The notes under the pieces were generated by a model, which did not search any database, had not been told where the DNA came from, and worked only from the letters and a program-made list of their open reading frames with translations. The position numbers and the translations under genes were made by a program. DNA of 64,000 nt from Pedococcus cremeus (GTDB lineage: Bacteria; Actinomycetota; Actinomycetes; Actinomycetales; Dermatophilaceae): assembly GCF_900111375.1 (NCBI RefSeq), contig NZ_FOHB01000001.1, positions 558,001-622,000 of the forward strand. The letters run 5' to 3'. This document shows positions 16,745 to 24,530 of this stretch, piece by piece (position 1 is the first letter of the stretch; each line of letters begins with the position of its first letter).

Positions 16745-17449
16745 ATGGACATGCTGAGGGGGAAACAGATCGCGGAGGCCAACCTGCCTGACTGGCGCAA
16801 GCTGGCCCAGGGACTGCATGCGCGTTACCTGGTCGACGACTTCGGCGCCGCCGTGCGGTTCGTCGCCGCGGTGGGCGAGGCGGGCGACGCGCTGGGACAC
16901 CACCCGCGCGTTTCGATCGGCAAGGGGTACGTCGACCTCGAGCTGGTCACCGACGACGCCATCTACCGCGACGACGACGGCGCCGAACACGTCGTCGAAT
17001 GGGTGACCCAGCAGGACGTCGACCTCGCGCGACGGATCACTGAGATCGCCGCCGACCACAAGGTCGACGCCGACCCCTCCTCGGTCAGCGAGATCGAGCT
17101 CGGCCTCGACACGGCACGCTCCGCGACCATCGCACCCGTGTGGGCCGCACTGCTGACCGGGAGCGCCGAGTCCCAGGGCCGGGGGACCGCCAGCGACGAG
17201 ATCCGGGACGCCACGGGACGGGTACCGAACCTGTGGTTCGCGGACGCCGACGAGGGCGGCGCATCCGGTCCGCGGTTCCACATCGAGGTCTACGTGGCTC
17301 CCGAGGTGGCCGGGCAACGGATCGCCGCCGCCGTCGCCGCAGGTGGGACCGTCGTCGATGACAGCGACGCGCCCTCGCTCACCGTGATCGCCGACCAGGA
17401 CGGCAACAAGGGGGTCGTCTGCGTCGACATGTCCGCTGCGACGCAATGA
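16745..17449 (+). CDS. Fusion of pterin-4a-carbinolamine dehydratase and glyoxalase-like domain
   Basis: The protein has 234 residues. Residues 1-100 are a pterin-4a-carbinolamine dehydratase (PCD/DCoH) domain with the two-His core (LGHHPRVSIGKGYVDLEL, where the second His is part of the HHP motif). Residues 120-230 form a VOC/glyoxalase-like domain (IAPVWAALLTG ... FHIEVYVAPEVAGQRIAAAV). PCD recycles tetrahydrobiopterin after aromatic hydroxylases or acts as a dimerisation cofactor. No aromatic hydroxylase lies nearby. TAGGGT ends eight bases before ATG 16745. Confidence 0.85.
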   Translation: MDMLRGKQIAEANLPDWRKLAQGLHARYLVDDFGAAVRFVAAVGEAGDALGHHPRVSIGKGYVDLELVTDDAIYRDDDGAEHVVEWVTQQDVDLARRITEIAADHKVDADPSSVSEIELGLDTARSATIAPVWAALLTGSAESQGRGTASDEIRDATGRVPNLWFADADEGGASGPRFHIEVYVAPEVAGQRIAAAVAAGGTVVDDSDAPSLTVIADQDGNKGVVCVDMSAATQ

Positions 17450-17720
17450 ATCGCCGAGTCCGTCATGAGAGGCCGTCTGGGTCGTAGGCAACTCGGCGGC
17501 GAGATGACGCACACACGAACCGCGGCATGAGCGGACATCGTTCGGGGGTTCTGTCTGCTCATTGCCTTCGAGCCCCAGCAGCCGTAGCCACACGTCGAAC
17601 GGGGCGTCAGGGTCTGGTTCTGACGGACGGTGTTGATGCCCCCGTGCCCGGAGCAGACTTGCCTCTCGGAAGCGTCGGCATCCCGCCCGGCCCTCCCGGA
17701 CGTCCCGAAGGAGACTCGCC

Positions 17721-17987
17721 GTGCCGAAGATGGTCATCACACACGCAGTCGTCGACATCGACCGCTGGCTCCAGGGCAAGGCCGAGCGGGCGGAGATCAT
17801 CAGCAAGTACGCCACGAACGTGACGGACCACGTGGCAGCGGATGGCAGCAACCACGTCGCCATCACCGCCGACATCCACGACATGGAGGGCTTGCAGGAG
17901 CTGATGGCCTCGCCCTCGGCCGAAGACAGCGCCGCAGAGGAGCGCCACGGCGTCATCCAGCCCATAACGGCCTACATCGAGAAGTAG
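17721..17987 (+). CDS. Conserved small protein, 88 residues
   Basis: The protein begins at GTG 17721, seven bases after a good AAGGAG ribosome site. It is small and acidic, with regularly spaced hydrophobic residues (MVITHAVVDIDRWLQGKAERAEI and EGLQELMASPSAED), looking like a dimeric alpha-beta barrel monomer. I do not recognise a named family. The 270 bases upstream hold no supported gene. Confidence 0.65.
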   Translation: MPKMVITHAVVDIDRWLQGKAERAEIISKYATNVTDHVAADGSNHVAITADIHDMEGLQELMASPSAEDSAAEERHGVIQPITAYIEK

Positions 17988-18332
17988 GTCCGGGAGGCCG
18001 GCCTTCGGTTCGTCCCAGGGCGCCGCATTGCGGCGGATCTGGAGCAGGCCCTCGTGGCCATCAAGACCCTGAACGGAGCCGCCACGAGCTCACCGACAGG
18101 GGCGTACACACCTGTCACGGTGGCCTGCTCGACGGCGGCCGCCTGTGCTTACGACTCTCCGCGGGCGCGGCGAGTTCCGAGCCTCCGCGGGCGTCCCCTA
18201 GGTTGGGGGACCGCTAAGGGGGTCAGCGTCGCCGTCGAGCTCGTCGCGGGCAGCGCGCGCCCCTGACCGATGTCGTTGATCGCTCGGACGGTGGGAGACC
18301 ATGCCCACGACGGGGCGCACAGGGGGGTCTGA
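17988..18332. other. Intergenic stretch with no supported gene
   Basis: This 345-base gap lies between the 88-residue gene and mraY. The frame just after the 88-residue gene's stop reads on as a plausible helix (LRFVPGRRIAADLEQALVAI) before turning into low-quality sequence, so a decayed gene end is possible. No start codon, ribosome site or hairpin supports a gene. Confidence 0.4.
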
Positions 18333-19445
18333 ATGGTTAACGTCCTGCTGGCCGGCGGGATCTCGATGGTGTTGTCCTTGCTCGGGACGCCACTGTTCGT
18401 GCGGTTCCTGGTGCGACGCGGCTACGGCCAGTTCATCCGGGACGACCTCACCCAGCACCACTACAAGCGGGGAAAGCCCACCATGGGTGGCGCCGTCATC
18501 ATCGGTGCCGCTCTCGCCGGCTACTTCGGCTCGCACCTGGCCCTGATGGCGGTGAGCGCCAGTGGCACTGTTGCGGTGGTGCCTGGCCGGGTCACCCTGA
18601 GCGCCCTCCTGGTTCTGCTCCTGCTGGTCGGGATGGGGCTCGTCGGTTTCCTGGACGACTACATCAAGGTCTCGAGGGCGCGCAGCTTGGGGCTCACCTC
18701 CAAGCAGAAGCTCATCGGCCAGACCCTGGTGACGGTGGTCTTTGCTGTGCCCGCGCTGCTGGCGGTCGACGCGAACGGGCGTGCACCGGCATCGGCGGCC
18801 ATCTCGATCGTCAGGGACACGGCCATCGACCTCGCTGCCGCCGGTCCGGTCCTCGGTGTCCTCTTGTTCGTCCTGTGGGCGAACCTTCTGGTCGCAGGGG
18901 CATCGAACGGCGTCAACATTTCCGACGGCTTGGATGGCCTCGCCACCGGTGCGTCGGTGATGGTTCTCGGTGCGTACACCGGAATCAGCCTGTGGCAGTA
19001 CAACCAGAGCTGCGCAGCGGCGCCTGGGTCCGGCTGCTACGAGGTGCGCGACGCGCTCGACCTGGCCGTCGTCGCCTGCGCCATAGCGGGCGCCTGCTTC
19101 GGGTTCCTGTGGTGGAACGCCTCCCCTGCGAGCATCATCATGGGCGACACCGGATCGCTCTCCCTCGGCGCCGCCTTGGCAGGCATGGCGATCCTGACTC
19201 GCACCGAGCTGCTGCTGGCCGTGCTTGGTGGTCTCTTCGTCCTGATCACCCTGTCCGTGGTCATCCAGGTCGCCAGCTTCAAGCTGACCGGTAGGCGAGT
19301 CTTCAGGATGGCGCCGCTGCACCACCACTTCGAGCTCGTTGGATGGGACGAGATCACCATCGTCATCCGGTTCTGGCTCATCGCCGGGATCAGCGCCATC
19401 GCCGGGCTGGGTCTCTTCTACGCCGAGTGGGTCACCGAGTTCTGA
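18333..19445 (+). CDS. mraY: Phospho-MurNAc-pentapeptide transferase, stand-alone copy
   Basis: This 370-residue enzyme joins UDP-MurNAc-pentapeptide to undecaprenyl phosphate to make lipid I. It has about ten membrane helices and all catalytic motifs: DDY (108-110), NGVNISDGLDGLA (192-204), GDTGSL (271-276) and the PLHHHFE loop (328-334). The gene normally sits between murF and murD in the division and cell-wall cluster; none of those genes is here. A GGGGGG site precedes ATG 18333 by five bases. It may be a second copy. A nucleoside-antibiotic-insensitive duplicate is one possible role. Confidence 0.93.
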   Translation: MVNVLLAGGISMVLSLLGTPLFVRFLVRRGYGQFIRDDLTQHHYKRGKPTMGGAVIIGAALAGYFGSHLALMAVSASGTVAVVPGRVTLSALLVLLLLVGMGLVGFLDDYIKVSRARSLGLTSKQKLIGQTLVTVVFAVPALLAVDANGRAPASAAISIVRDTAIDLAAAGPVLGVLLFVLWANLLVAGASNGVNISDGLDGLATGASVMVLGAYTGISLWQYNQSCAAAPGSGCYEVRDALDLAVVACAIAGACFGFLWWNASPASIIMGDTGSLSLGAALAGMAILTRTELLLAVLGGLFVLITLSVVIQVASFKLTGRRVFRMAPLHHHFELVGWDEITIVIRFWLIAGISAIAGLGLFYAEWVTEF

Positions 19446-19530
19446 CGACACGGTGTGCCCGGCGCGCAGCCGTCAAGGGCGACACCTGTCAACCGTCGGC
19501 TCACCTCAGTCGGCGGCGGAGCCTGCGCGG

Positions 19531-20223
19531 TCAGACGTCAGCCGGCGGCTGGTGCGGGGGCTGCGACGACGAGGGCTGCTGCGACGACGAGGGCTGCGGT
19601 GAGGTCGGCGGCTGGGGCATCTCGCCCGCAGGAGAGGCCGACGGTGCGGTGGTCTGCGCCCTCTGCGCAGCGGCAGCAGCCGCAGCGGCATCCGCCTCCC
19701 GGGCGGCCCTGACCTCGGCCTGCGCCGCCGCCATCGGGTCCATCTCGGTGAGCAGCTCGCGCGCCCGCTGCACGTGCCGGTGCTCGACGAGCACCTCGTA
19801 CTGGGTCGCGACCACCTGCGTGACGCTGGTGAAGTCGCGCTGGCCACCGGTGAACTGGTAGCCGATGAGCGCCCACATGAGCCCGAAGCCCGCGCCGAAG
19901 AGCACGGTGACCAGGACGGTGCCGAGGCCCGAGGCCTGGGGGTCGAACAGCGCGAAGATGAGGCCCACGAAGAGTCCGAGCCACATGCCCGAGAGGATGC
20001 CGCCGGCCGCGACACGGCCGCGGGTCAGGCGACCGGTGACCCGCTCGAGCTGCTTGAGGTCGGTGCCGACGATCAGCACGTTCTGCACCGGGAACTCGTG
20101 GTCCGAGAGGTAGTCGACCGCCTTCTGCGCGTCCTCGTAGCGGTCGTACCGGCCCACGCTCATCGGGTACTCCAGCGTCAGGCTGGCCCGGGACCGTGAC
20201 AGGGCATTCGGCTGCGTGCTCAT
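19531..20223 (-). CDS. General stress protein 17M-like membrane protein
   Basis: This 230-residue protein starts with a YflT/GSP17M-like domain (YDRYEDAQKAVDYLSDHEFPV, then LIVGTDLKQLERVTG). Two membrane segments follow (GILSGMWLGLFVGLIFALF and VLVTVLFGAGFGLMWALIGY). A soluble part comes next, then a long Ala-, Pro-, Ser- and Gln-rich tail. The tail contains an 18-base tandem repeat at 19561-19596 (Ser-rich coding). Family members rise under stress in Gram-positive bacteria but their role is unknown. Confidence 0.8.
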   Translation of the reverse strand: MSTQPNALSRSRASLTLEYPMSVGRYDRYEDAQKAVDYLSDHEFPVQNVLIVGTDLKQLERVTGRLTRGRVAAGGILSGMWLGLFVGLIFALFDPQASGLGTVLVTVLFGAGFGLMWALIGYQFTGGQRDFTSVTQVVATQYEVLVEHRHVQRARELLTEMDPMAAAQAEVRAAREADAAAAAAAAQRAQTTAPSASPAGEMPQPPTSPQPSSSQQPSSSQPPHQPPADV

Positions 20224-20340
20224 GCCCTCAGTGTGTCAAAGCACGCTGGATGTTTCCTGCATGCCGCGACCAACATCACTTAGCACTGCGGCGCGTCTGT
20301 CTGCGCCGAGGAAGTGGGCCAGGCGGCGTGCTGAGCCACA

Positions 20341-21543
20341 TCAGCCCCTGAGCTTGTAGTCCTCGAGGAGCCGGCGGCCGATGATCATCCGCTGGATGTC
20401 GGCGGTCCCCTCGCCGATCAGCAGCATCGGAGCCTCCCGGTAGAGCCGCTCGATCTCGTACTCCTTGGAGTACCCGTAGCCGCCATGGATCCGGAACGAG
20501 TCCTCGACGACCTGCGAGCAGTATTCGGACGCAAGGTATTTCGCCATACCGGCCTCGAGGTCGTTGCGCTCCCCCGAGTCCTTCTTGCGGGCGGCCTTCA
20601 CCATCATCTCGTGGGCCGCCTCCACCTTCACGGCCATGTCGGCGAGGCGGAACAGCACGGCCTGGTGCTCGGCGATCTTCTTGCCGAACGTCTCGCGCTG
20701 CTGGGCGTACGAGACACCGAGCTCGAACGCCCGGCGGGCCACGCCACAGCCGCGGGCGGCGACGTTGACGCGGCCGACCTCGACCCCGTCCATCATCTGG
20801 TAGAAGCCCTTGCCCGGCTCACCGCCGAGGATCTGCGCCGACGTCGTCCGGTGGCCCTCGAAGACCAGCTCGGTGGTGTCGACGCCCTTGTAGCCCATCT
20901 TGTCGATCTTGCCCGGCACCGTGACGCCCTGGGCGGTCTCGCCGAAGCCCTCGGTCTTGTCGATGAGGAAGGTGGTCATGTTCTTGTAGACCGAGTCGGC
21001 GCCGGTGTCGGTCTTGACCAGCACCGCGACGAGGTTCGCCGAGCCGCCGTTGGTGAGCCACATCTTCTGGCCGTTGATGGTCCAGTTGTCGCTGTCGCCG
21101 TCGCGGACGGCCTTGGTCTTGATGGCCGACACGTCCGAGCCGCACCCGGGCTCGGACATCGAGAACGCGCCGCGGATCTCACCGGTGGCCATCTTCGGCA
21201 GGTAGTGCTGCTTCTGCTCGTCCGTGCCGTGCTGGAGGATCATGTAGGCCACGATGAAGTGGGTGTTGATGATGCCGCTGACCGACATCCAGCCGCGCGC
21301 GATCTCCTCCACGCACAGCGCATAGGTCAGCAGCGACTCCCCCAGGCCGCCGTACTCCTCGGGGATCATCAGGCCGAAGATCCCCATCTCCTTCATGCCC
21401 TCGACGATCTGCGTCGGGTACTCGTCCTTGTGCTCCAGCTCGGTGGCCACCGGGATGATCTGCTCGTCGACGAACTCCCGCACCAGCTTGATCAGCTCGT
21501 GCTGCTCCTCGGTCAGGCCTTCGGTCTGCTGCAGTCGGGACAT
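20341..21543 (-). CDS. Acyl-CoA dehydrogenase
   Basis: This 400-residue flavoenzyme has the ACAD signatures AFSMSEPGCGSD (FAD/substrate loop near 130-142), the second signature near QRETFGKKIAEHQAV, and the catalytic Glu in the IGEGTADIQ stretch at the C-terminus. It oxidises an acyl-CoA to the 2-enoyl-CoA and passes electrons to ETF. The closest remembered relatives sit with CitE-type lyases and MaoC in Streptomyces (SCO6469-type, methylsuccinyl-CoA-like). That substrate is a guess. The upstream region carries two paired palindromes. Confidence 0.93.
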   Translation of the reverse strand: MSRLQQTEGLTEEQHELIKLVREFVDEQIIPVATELEHKDEYPTQIVEGMKEMGIFGLMIPEEYGGLGESLLTYALCVEEIARGWMSVSGIINTHFIVAYMILQHGTDEQKQHYLPKMATGEIRGAFSMSEPGCGSDVSAIKTKAVRDGDSDNWTINGQKMWLTNGGSANLVAVLVKTDTGADSVYKNMTTFLIDKTEGFGETAQGVTVPGKIDKMGYKGVDTTELVFEGHRTTSAQILGGEPGKGFYQMMDGVEVGRVNVAARGCGVARRAFELGVSYAQQRETFGKKIAEHQAVLFRLADMAVKVEAAHEMMVKAARKKDSGERNDLEAGMAKYLASEYCSQVVEDSFRIHGGYGYSKEYEIERLYREAPMLLIGEGTADIQRMIIGRRLLEDYKLRG

Positions 21544-21643
21544 GCGCGTTCGCCACCTTGCGTCGCGTGGATAAGGACCTGCCGCGAGTATGCCGAGTGG
21601 TCACCACAGCCGACAGCGCTGGGCCGTGTGAGTCCCACCACCC

Positions 21644-21676
21644 CGGTCGTTTATCGGGTCACCCGATAAACGACCG
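21644..21676. repeat. 33-base palindrome, copy 1
   Basis: Two perfect 16-base arms (21644-21659 and 21661-21676) surround one central base. The inner core is TTTATCGGGT-C-ACCCGATAAA. A second element with the same total length and nearly the same core lies at 21706. The region separates two divergent genes (starts at 21543 and about 21925), so it could be an operator, or a transcribed hairpin. Confidence 0.75.
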
Positions 21677-21705
21677 CTTCACCCGACGTGCCACGCCGGG
21701 TTGAG

Positions 21706-21738
21706 TGCACCTTTATCGGGTGACCCGACAAAGGTGCA
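21706..21738. repeat. 33-base palindrome, copy 2
   Basis: Arms at 21706-21721 and 21723-21738 pair over 16 bases with one mismatch. The core TTTATCGGGT-G-ACCCGACAAA matches copy 1, but the outer bases (TGCACC / GGTGCA) differ from copy 1 (CGGTCG / CGACCG) and still pair. Centre-to-centre distance is 62 bases. Confidence 0.75.
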
Positions 21739-21863
21739 GGGCGGAAAACGGGTGGCGGTGCGGCGCCGAGCCCTGCCACGCTGGGACCCAGCCGCACGGC
21801 ATACCTGCTGTGCACCGACTCCATCTCGGACACCGGTCCGATTCGGAAGAAGGGAGGCGTGAC

Positions 21864-21986
21864 ATGTCCACGACTGTCTCGGGCCTCACCCGCGCCCACA
21901 CCCTTCTCACCATGGAGTTCCGTCTTGCACGCATTCTCGGAGGACGCACAGTTCTCGTTCGACAGCCTTCCCGACGCGCCGCCTGA
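21864..21986 (+). CDS. Possible 40-residue leader ORF overlapping the RIO kinase start
   Basis: ATG 21864 has the best ribosome site in the region (GGGAGG, six bases upstream). It opens a 40-codon Arg-rich frame that stops at 21986, inside the RIO-like kinase frame. No homology is recognised. It may be a translated leader that couples to the kinase gene, or the true start may be shifted by a sequencing error. Confidence 0.35.
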   Translation: MSTTVSGLTRAHTLLTMEFRLARILGGRTVLVRQPSRRAA

Positions 21987-22764
21987 GGGCGAGCGCTGGT
22001 CGACCTGGGACGGCGCCACCCACGGGCCGAAACCGCGGCCCGACTGGGTCATCACCGCGCTCGGAGCCGTCGAGTCCGACCTCGGGATCCTCAAGACCGG
22101 CAAGGAGGCCGACGTCCACGTCGTCCGCCGGTGGGTCCCGGACGGCACCGACAGCCCTGAGCACGACACCCTGCTCGCCGCCAAGCGCTACCGCACCAGC
22201 GAGCACCGCATGTTCCACCGCGACGCCGGCTACCAGGAAGGTCGCCGGGTCCGCCGCAGCCGGGAGATGCGCGCCATGGCCCGCCGCACCGAGTTCGGCC
22301 GCGAGCTGCTCTCGGGGCAGTGGGCGTTCGCGGAGTTCGAGGCACTCGGCGCACTGTGGGAGATGGGCCTCCCGGTCCCCTACCCGGTGCAGCTGAACGA
22401 CCGCGAGATGCTCATGGAGTTCATCGGCGACGACGGGCAGGCAGCCCCACGGCTGGCGCAGACCCGGCCGGCCCCGGACCTGCTCGCCCCTCTCTTCGAA
22501 CAGCTCCGCGACGCCCTCACCGTGCTCGCCCAGCACGGCTGGGCGCACGGCGACCTCTCGCCCTACAACGTGCTCCTCGACGGCGACCGGTTGGTGCTCA
22601 TCGACTGGCCGCAGATCGTCGACGTCATCGGCAACCCCCGCGGCTTCGAGTTCCTCGAACGCGACGTCGCGAACATGTGCCGATGGTTCCGCGGTCGCGG
22701 GCTCGAGGTCGACGAGGGCGAGCTGCTCGGAGACCTCGTCGCCGCCGCCACCTCGCGCTGGTGA
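21925..22764 (+). CDS. RIO-type serine/threonine kinase
   Basis: About 279 residues. RIO kinase motifs are present: the nucleotide loop KTGKEADVHVV (57-67), invariant Lys in AAKRYR, catalytic HGDLSPYNVLL (208-218) and the metal site LIDWPQ (225-230). Family members phosphorylate Ser/Thr and act in ribosome assembly in archaea and eukaryotes; bacterial roles are poorly known. TTG at 21925 was chosen because GGAG lies seven bases upstream and the protein then begins close to the conserved SFDSLPDAPP. The frame is open to 21859. Confidence 0.82.
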   Translation: MHAFSEDAQFSFDSLPDAPPEGERWSTWDGATHGPKPRPDWVITALGAVESDLGILKTGKEADVHVVRRWVPDGTDSPEHDTLLAAKRYRTSEHRMFHRDAGYQEGRRVRRSREMRAMARRTEFGRELLSGQWAFAEFEALGALWEMGLPVPYPVQLNDREMLMEFIGDDGQAAPRLAQTRPAPDLLAPLFEQLRDALTVLAQHGWAHGDLSPYNVLLDGDRLVLIDWPQIVDVIGNPRGFEFLERDVANMCRWFRGRGLEVDEGELLGDLVAAATSRW

Positions 22765-22806
22765 CAGTTCCCGGTGCCGGGGACCCGGTGTCCCTAGGGT
22801 GGCGGC

Positions 22807-23598
22807 ATGGCTTCCGTGACCCGCCGCAGCGTCATCGGCGCTGCGCTGGGCGCGGGGGCCGTCGCCGCCCTCGCCGGCTGCGGTGACCCGGTGGTGTGGC
22901 GGTCGGGGCGCCTGGACAGCGACCACTGGCCCGGTCACCGGCCACGGTGGCGGCTCGCCCTGCCCAAGGGGTCGAAGGCACCGCCCCTCGTCGTGGTGTT
23001 GCACGGCCGGGGCGGCAACGCCGACGCGGCCTTCGACGACCTGCGCCTGCAGGACCACGTGACCCGCACCGGCCTGGCGGTCGCGTCCGTCGACGGCGGT
23101 GACCTCTACTGGCACGCGCGCCGTTCGGGTGCAGACCCGGGCGCCATGGTCACCGACGACCTCCTGCCGCTCCTGCGCGACGAGAGCGGGTATGCCGGTC
23201 CCCTCGCCTTCCTGGGGTGGTCGATGGGCGGCTACGGCTCGCTGCTGCTCGCGAGCGCTCTCGGGCCACGGGTGGTGGGCGCCGTGGTGGCCGAGTCGGC
23301 GGCACTGTGGACCGAGCCGGGAGCCAGCGCACCAGGCGCGTTCGACGACCGCGAGGACTTCCGGGCCCACGACGTCTTCGCGACCTCGCGCACCCGGGTG
23401 CTGGCGCGCATCCCGGTGCGGCTCGACTGCGGCGACACCGACCCCTTCGTCGCGGCCAACCGCGCCTTCGCCCGCCGGCTGCCGTCCGCCCACCTGACCG
23501 TCGACAAGGGCGGTCACAACACCGACTACTGGCGTGGTCACGCCGCAGCCCAGCTGGACTGGGTGGCCGCCAGGCTGCGGGACGGTCGGGGTCAGTAG
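22807..23598 (+). CDS. Secreted alpha/beta-hydrolase (esterase family), probable Tat lipoprotein
   Basis: This 263-residue protein begins with a twin-arginine signal (TRRSVIGAAL) ending in a lipobox (ALAGC, Cys near 26). The alpha/beta hydrolase fold shows VVVLHGRGGN (oxyanion loop), the nucleophile elbow GWSMGGYGS and a late His in KGGHNTDYW. It resembles the esterase/mycolyltransferase group. TAGGGT ends six bases before ATG 22807, so the gene is leaderless. It ends seven bases into the opposing L,D-transpeptidase gene. The substrate is unknown. Confidence 0.87.
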   Translation: MASVTRRSVIGAALGAGAVAALAGCGDPVVWRSGRLDSDHWPGHRPRWRLALPKGSKAPPLVVVLHGRGGNADAAFDDLRLQDHVTRTGLAVASVDGGDLYWHARRSGADPGAMVTDDLLPLLRDESGYAGPLAFLGWSMGGYGSLLLASALGPRVVGAVVAESAALWTEPGASAPGAFDDREDFRAHDVFATSRTRVLARIPVRLDCGDTDPFVAANRAFARRLPSAHLTVDKGGHNTDYWRGHAAAQLDWVAARLRDGRGQ

Positions 23599-24284
23599 AC
23601 CGTGACGCGCCGGCCGATCGGCACCCTGCCCGAGCTCCACAGCATGTTCATCGCGCTGATGCTCAGCCGGACGCAACCGTGTGAGGCCGGATAGGCCGGC
23701 ACCGAGCCGTACCCGTGCAGCGCGATGCCGCCGTTGAAGTAGGCCGGCCGCCACAGCGCCCCGAGCGGCCCGTCGTCCCAGCCGTTGACCTTGCGGTAGA
23801 CGCGGAAGGAGCCCGACGGCGTGACCGCGACGTGCCAGGCACCGCGGCTGTAGTACCGCTGTCCCGAACCGGTGCTCGTGTTGAGCGTCATGGCGAGCCG
23901 GCCGTCCACGACGTGGATGCAGAGCTGGCGGGTCTTGTCGACCTCGAACCAGGTGCCCGTGCGGGTGCGCACGTTCGGCCGGACCCCGGCGCTGAGCCTG
24001 CTCCACGTCGCGGGGCCGACGACGCCGTCACGGCTGATGCCCGCGGTCTTCTGGAGGGCCAGGACCGCCTGCTCGGTGAGCCCGCCGAACGAACCGTCAA
24101 CCGTCCCGCACCAGTACCGCAGGTAGCTCAGCCGCGACTGCAGCGTGCGGACCGCCGAACCGGTGCTCCCTCGCCGCAGCGTCGGGTATGCCGCGAGCGC
24201 AGGACCCGGGGTGGCCAAGGTCAGCGCGCCGGCACCTGCCGTGGCGACGGCCGCCTGGAGGGCGGTGCGTCTGGTGATGTCCAT
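23592..24284 (-). CDS. L,D-transpeptidase with peptidoglycan-binding domain (copy 1)
   Basis: This 230-residue exported protein has a twin-arginine signal (ITRRTALQAAV), a PG_binding_1 domain (LRRGSTGSAVRTLQSRL ... GVVGPATWSRL) and a C-terminal YkuD catalytic domain with ALHGYGS and SHGCVRLS (catalytic Cys). It cross-links peptidoglycan by 3-3 bonds or attaches proteins to the wall. It is a close paralog of the next gene. A GGGGGAG site precedes ATG 24284. The 245-base gap upstream carries a small AGGTG/CACCT hairpin near the end of the next gene. Confidence 0.92.
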   Translation of the reverse strand: MDITRRTALQAAVATAGAGALTLATPGPALAAYPTLRRGSTGSAVRTLQSRLSYLRYWCGTVDGSFGGLTEQAVLALQKTAGISRDGVVGPATWSRLSAGVRPNVRTRTGTWFEVDKTRQLCIHVVDGRLAMTLNTSTGSGQRYYSRGAWHVAVTPSGSFRVYRKVNGWDDGPLGALWRPAYFNGGIALHGYGSVPAYPASHGCVRLSISAMNMLWSSGRVPIGRRVTVY

Positions 24285-24530
24285 GGCTCCCCCTTGTCCG
24301 GCTCTCAGCCAGGCGGGCGGAGAGCCCCACCGTCATGCGCGACGGACCACGGGCCGCCCTCAGGCGGCTCACCTCCGATCGTGCGCCGCCGCGTCGGCCG
24401 GCGCCTCCGTCGATAGGACGACCTGCCCTGAAGCCGGGACGTGGCCGCCACGCCGGGAGGTGGCACCGGGGCCGGGAGTGGCATCGACGCCCGGAGGTGC
24501 GACACCTGCGGCTGGCGCGCTCCTCCGGTC

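Noticed and set aside
17450-17720. Short open frames between the pterin fusion and the 88-residue gene
   Set aside because: No frame has a supported start or a recognisable domain.
18054-18266. A 70-residue plus-strand frame before mraY
   Set aside because: It has no ribosome site and no homology, and its residues change character abruptly; it is likely noncoding.
19561-19596. An 18-base tandem repeat as a regulatory or CRISPR-like array
   Set aside because: It has only two units, lies inside a coding tail and encodes Ser/Gln; there are no spacers.
21907-24006. A 699-residue minus-strand frame over the RIO kinase and esterase
   Set aside because: It spans two well-supported genes on the other strand and contains no recognisable domain.
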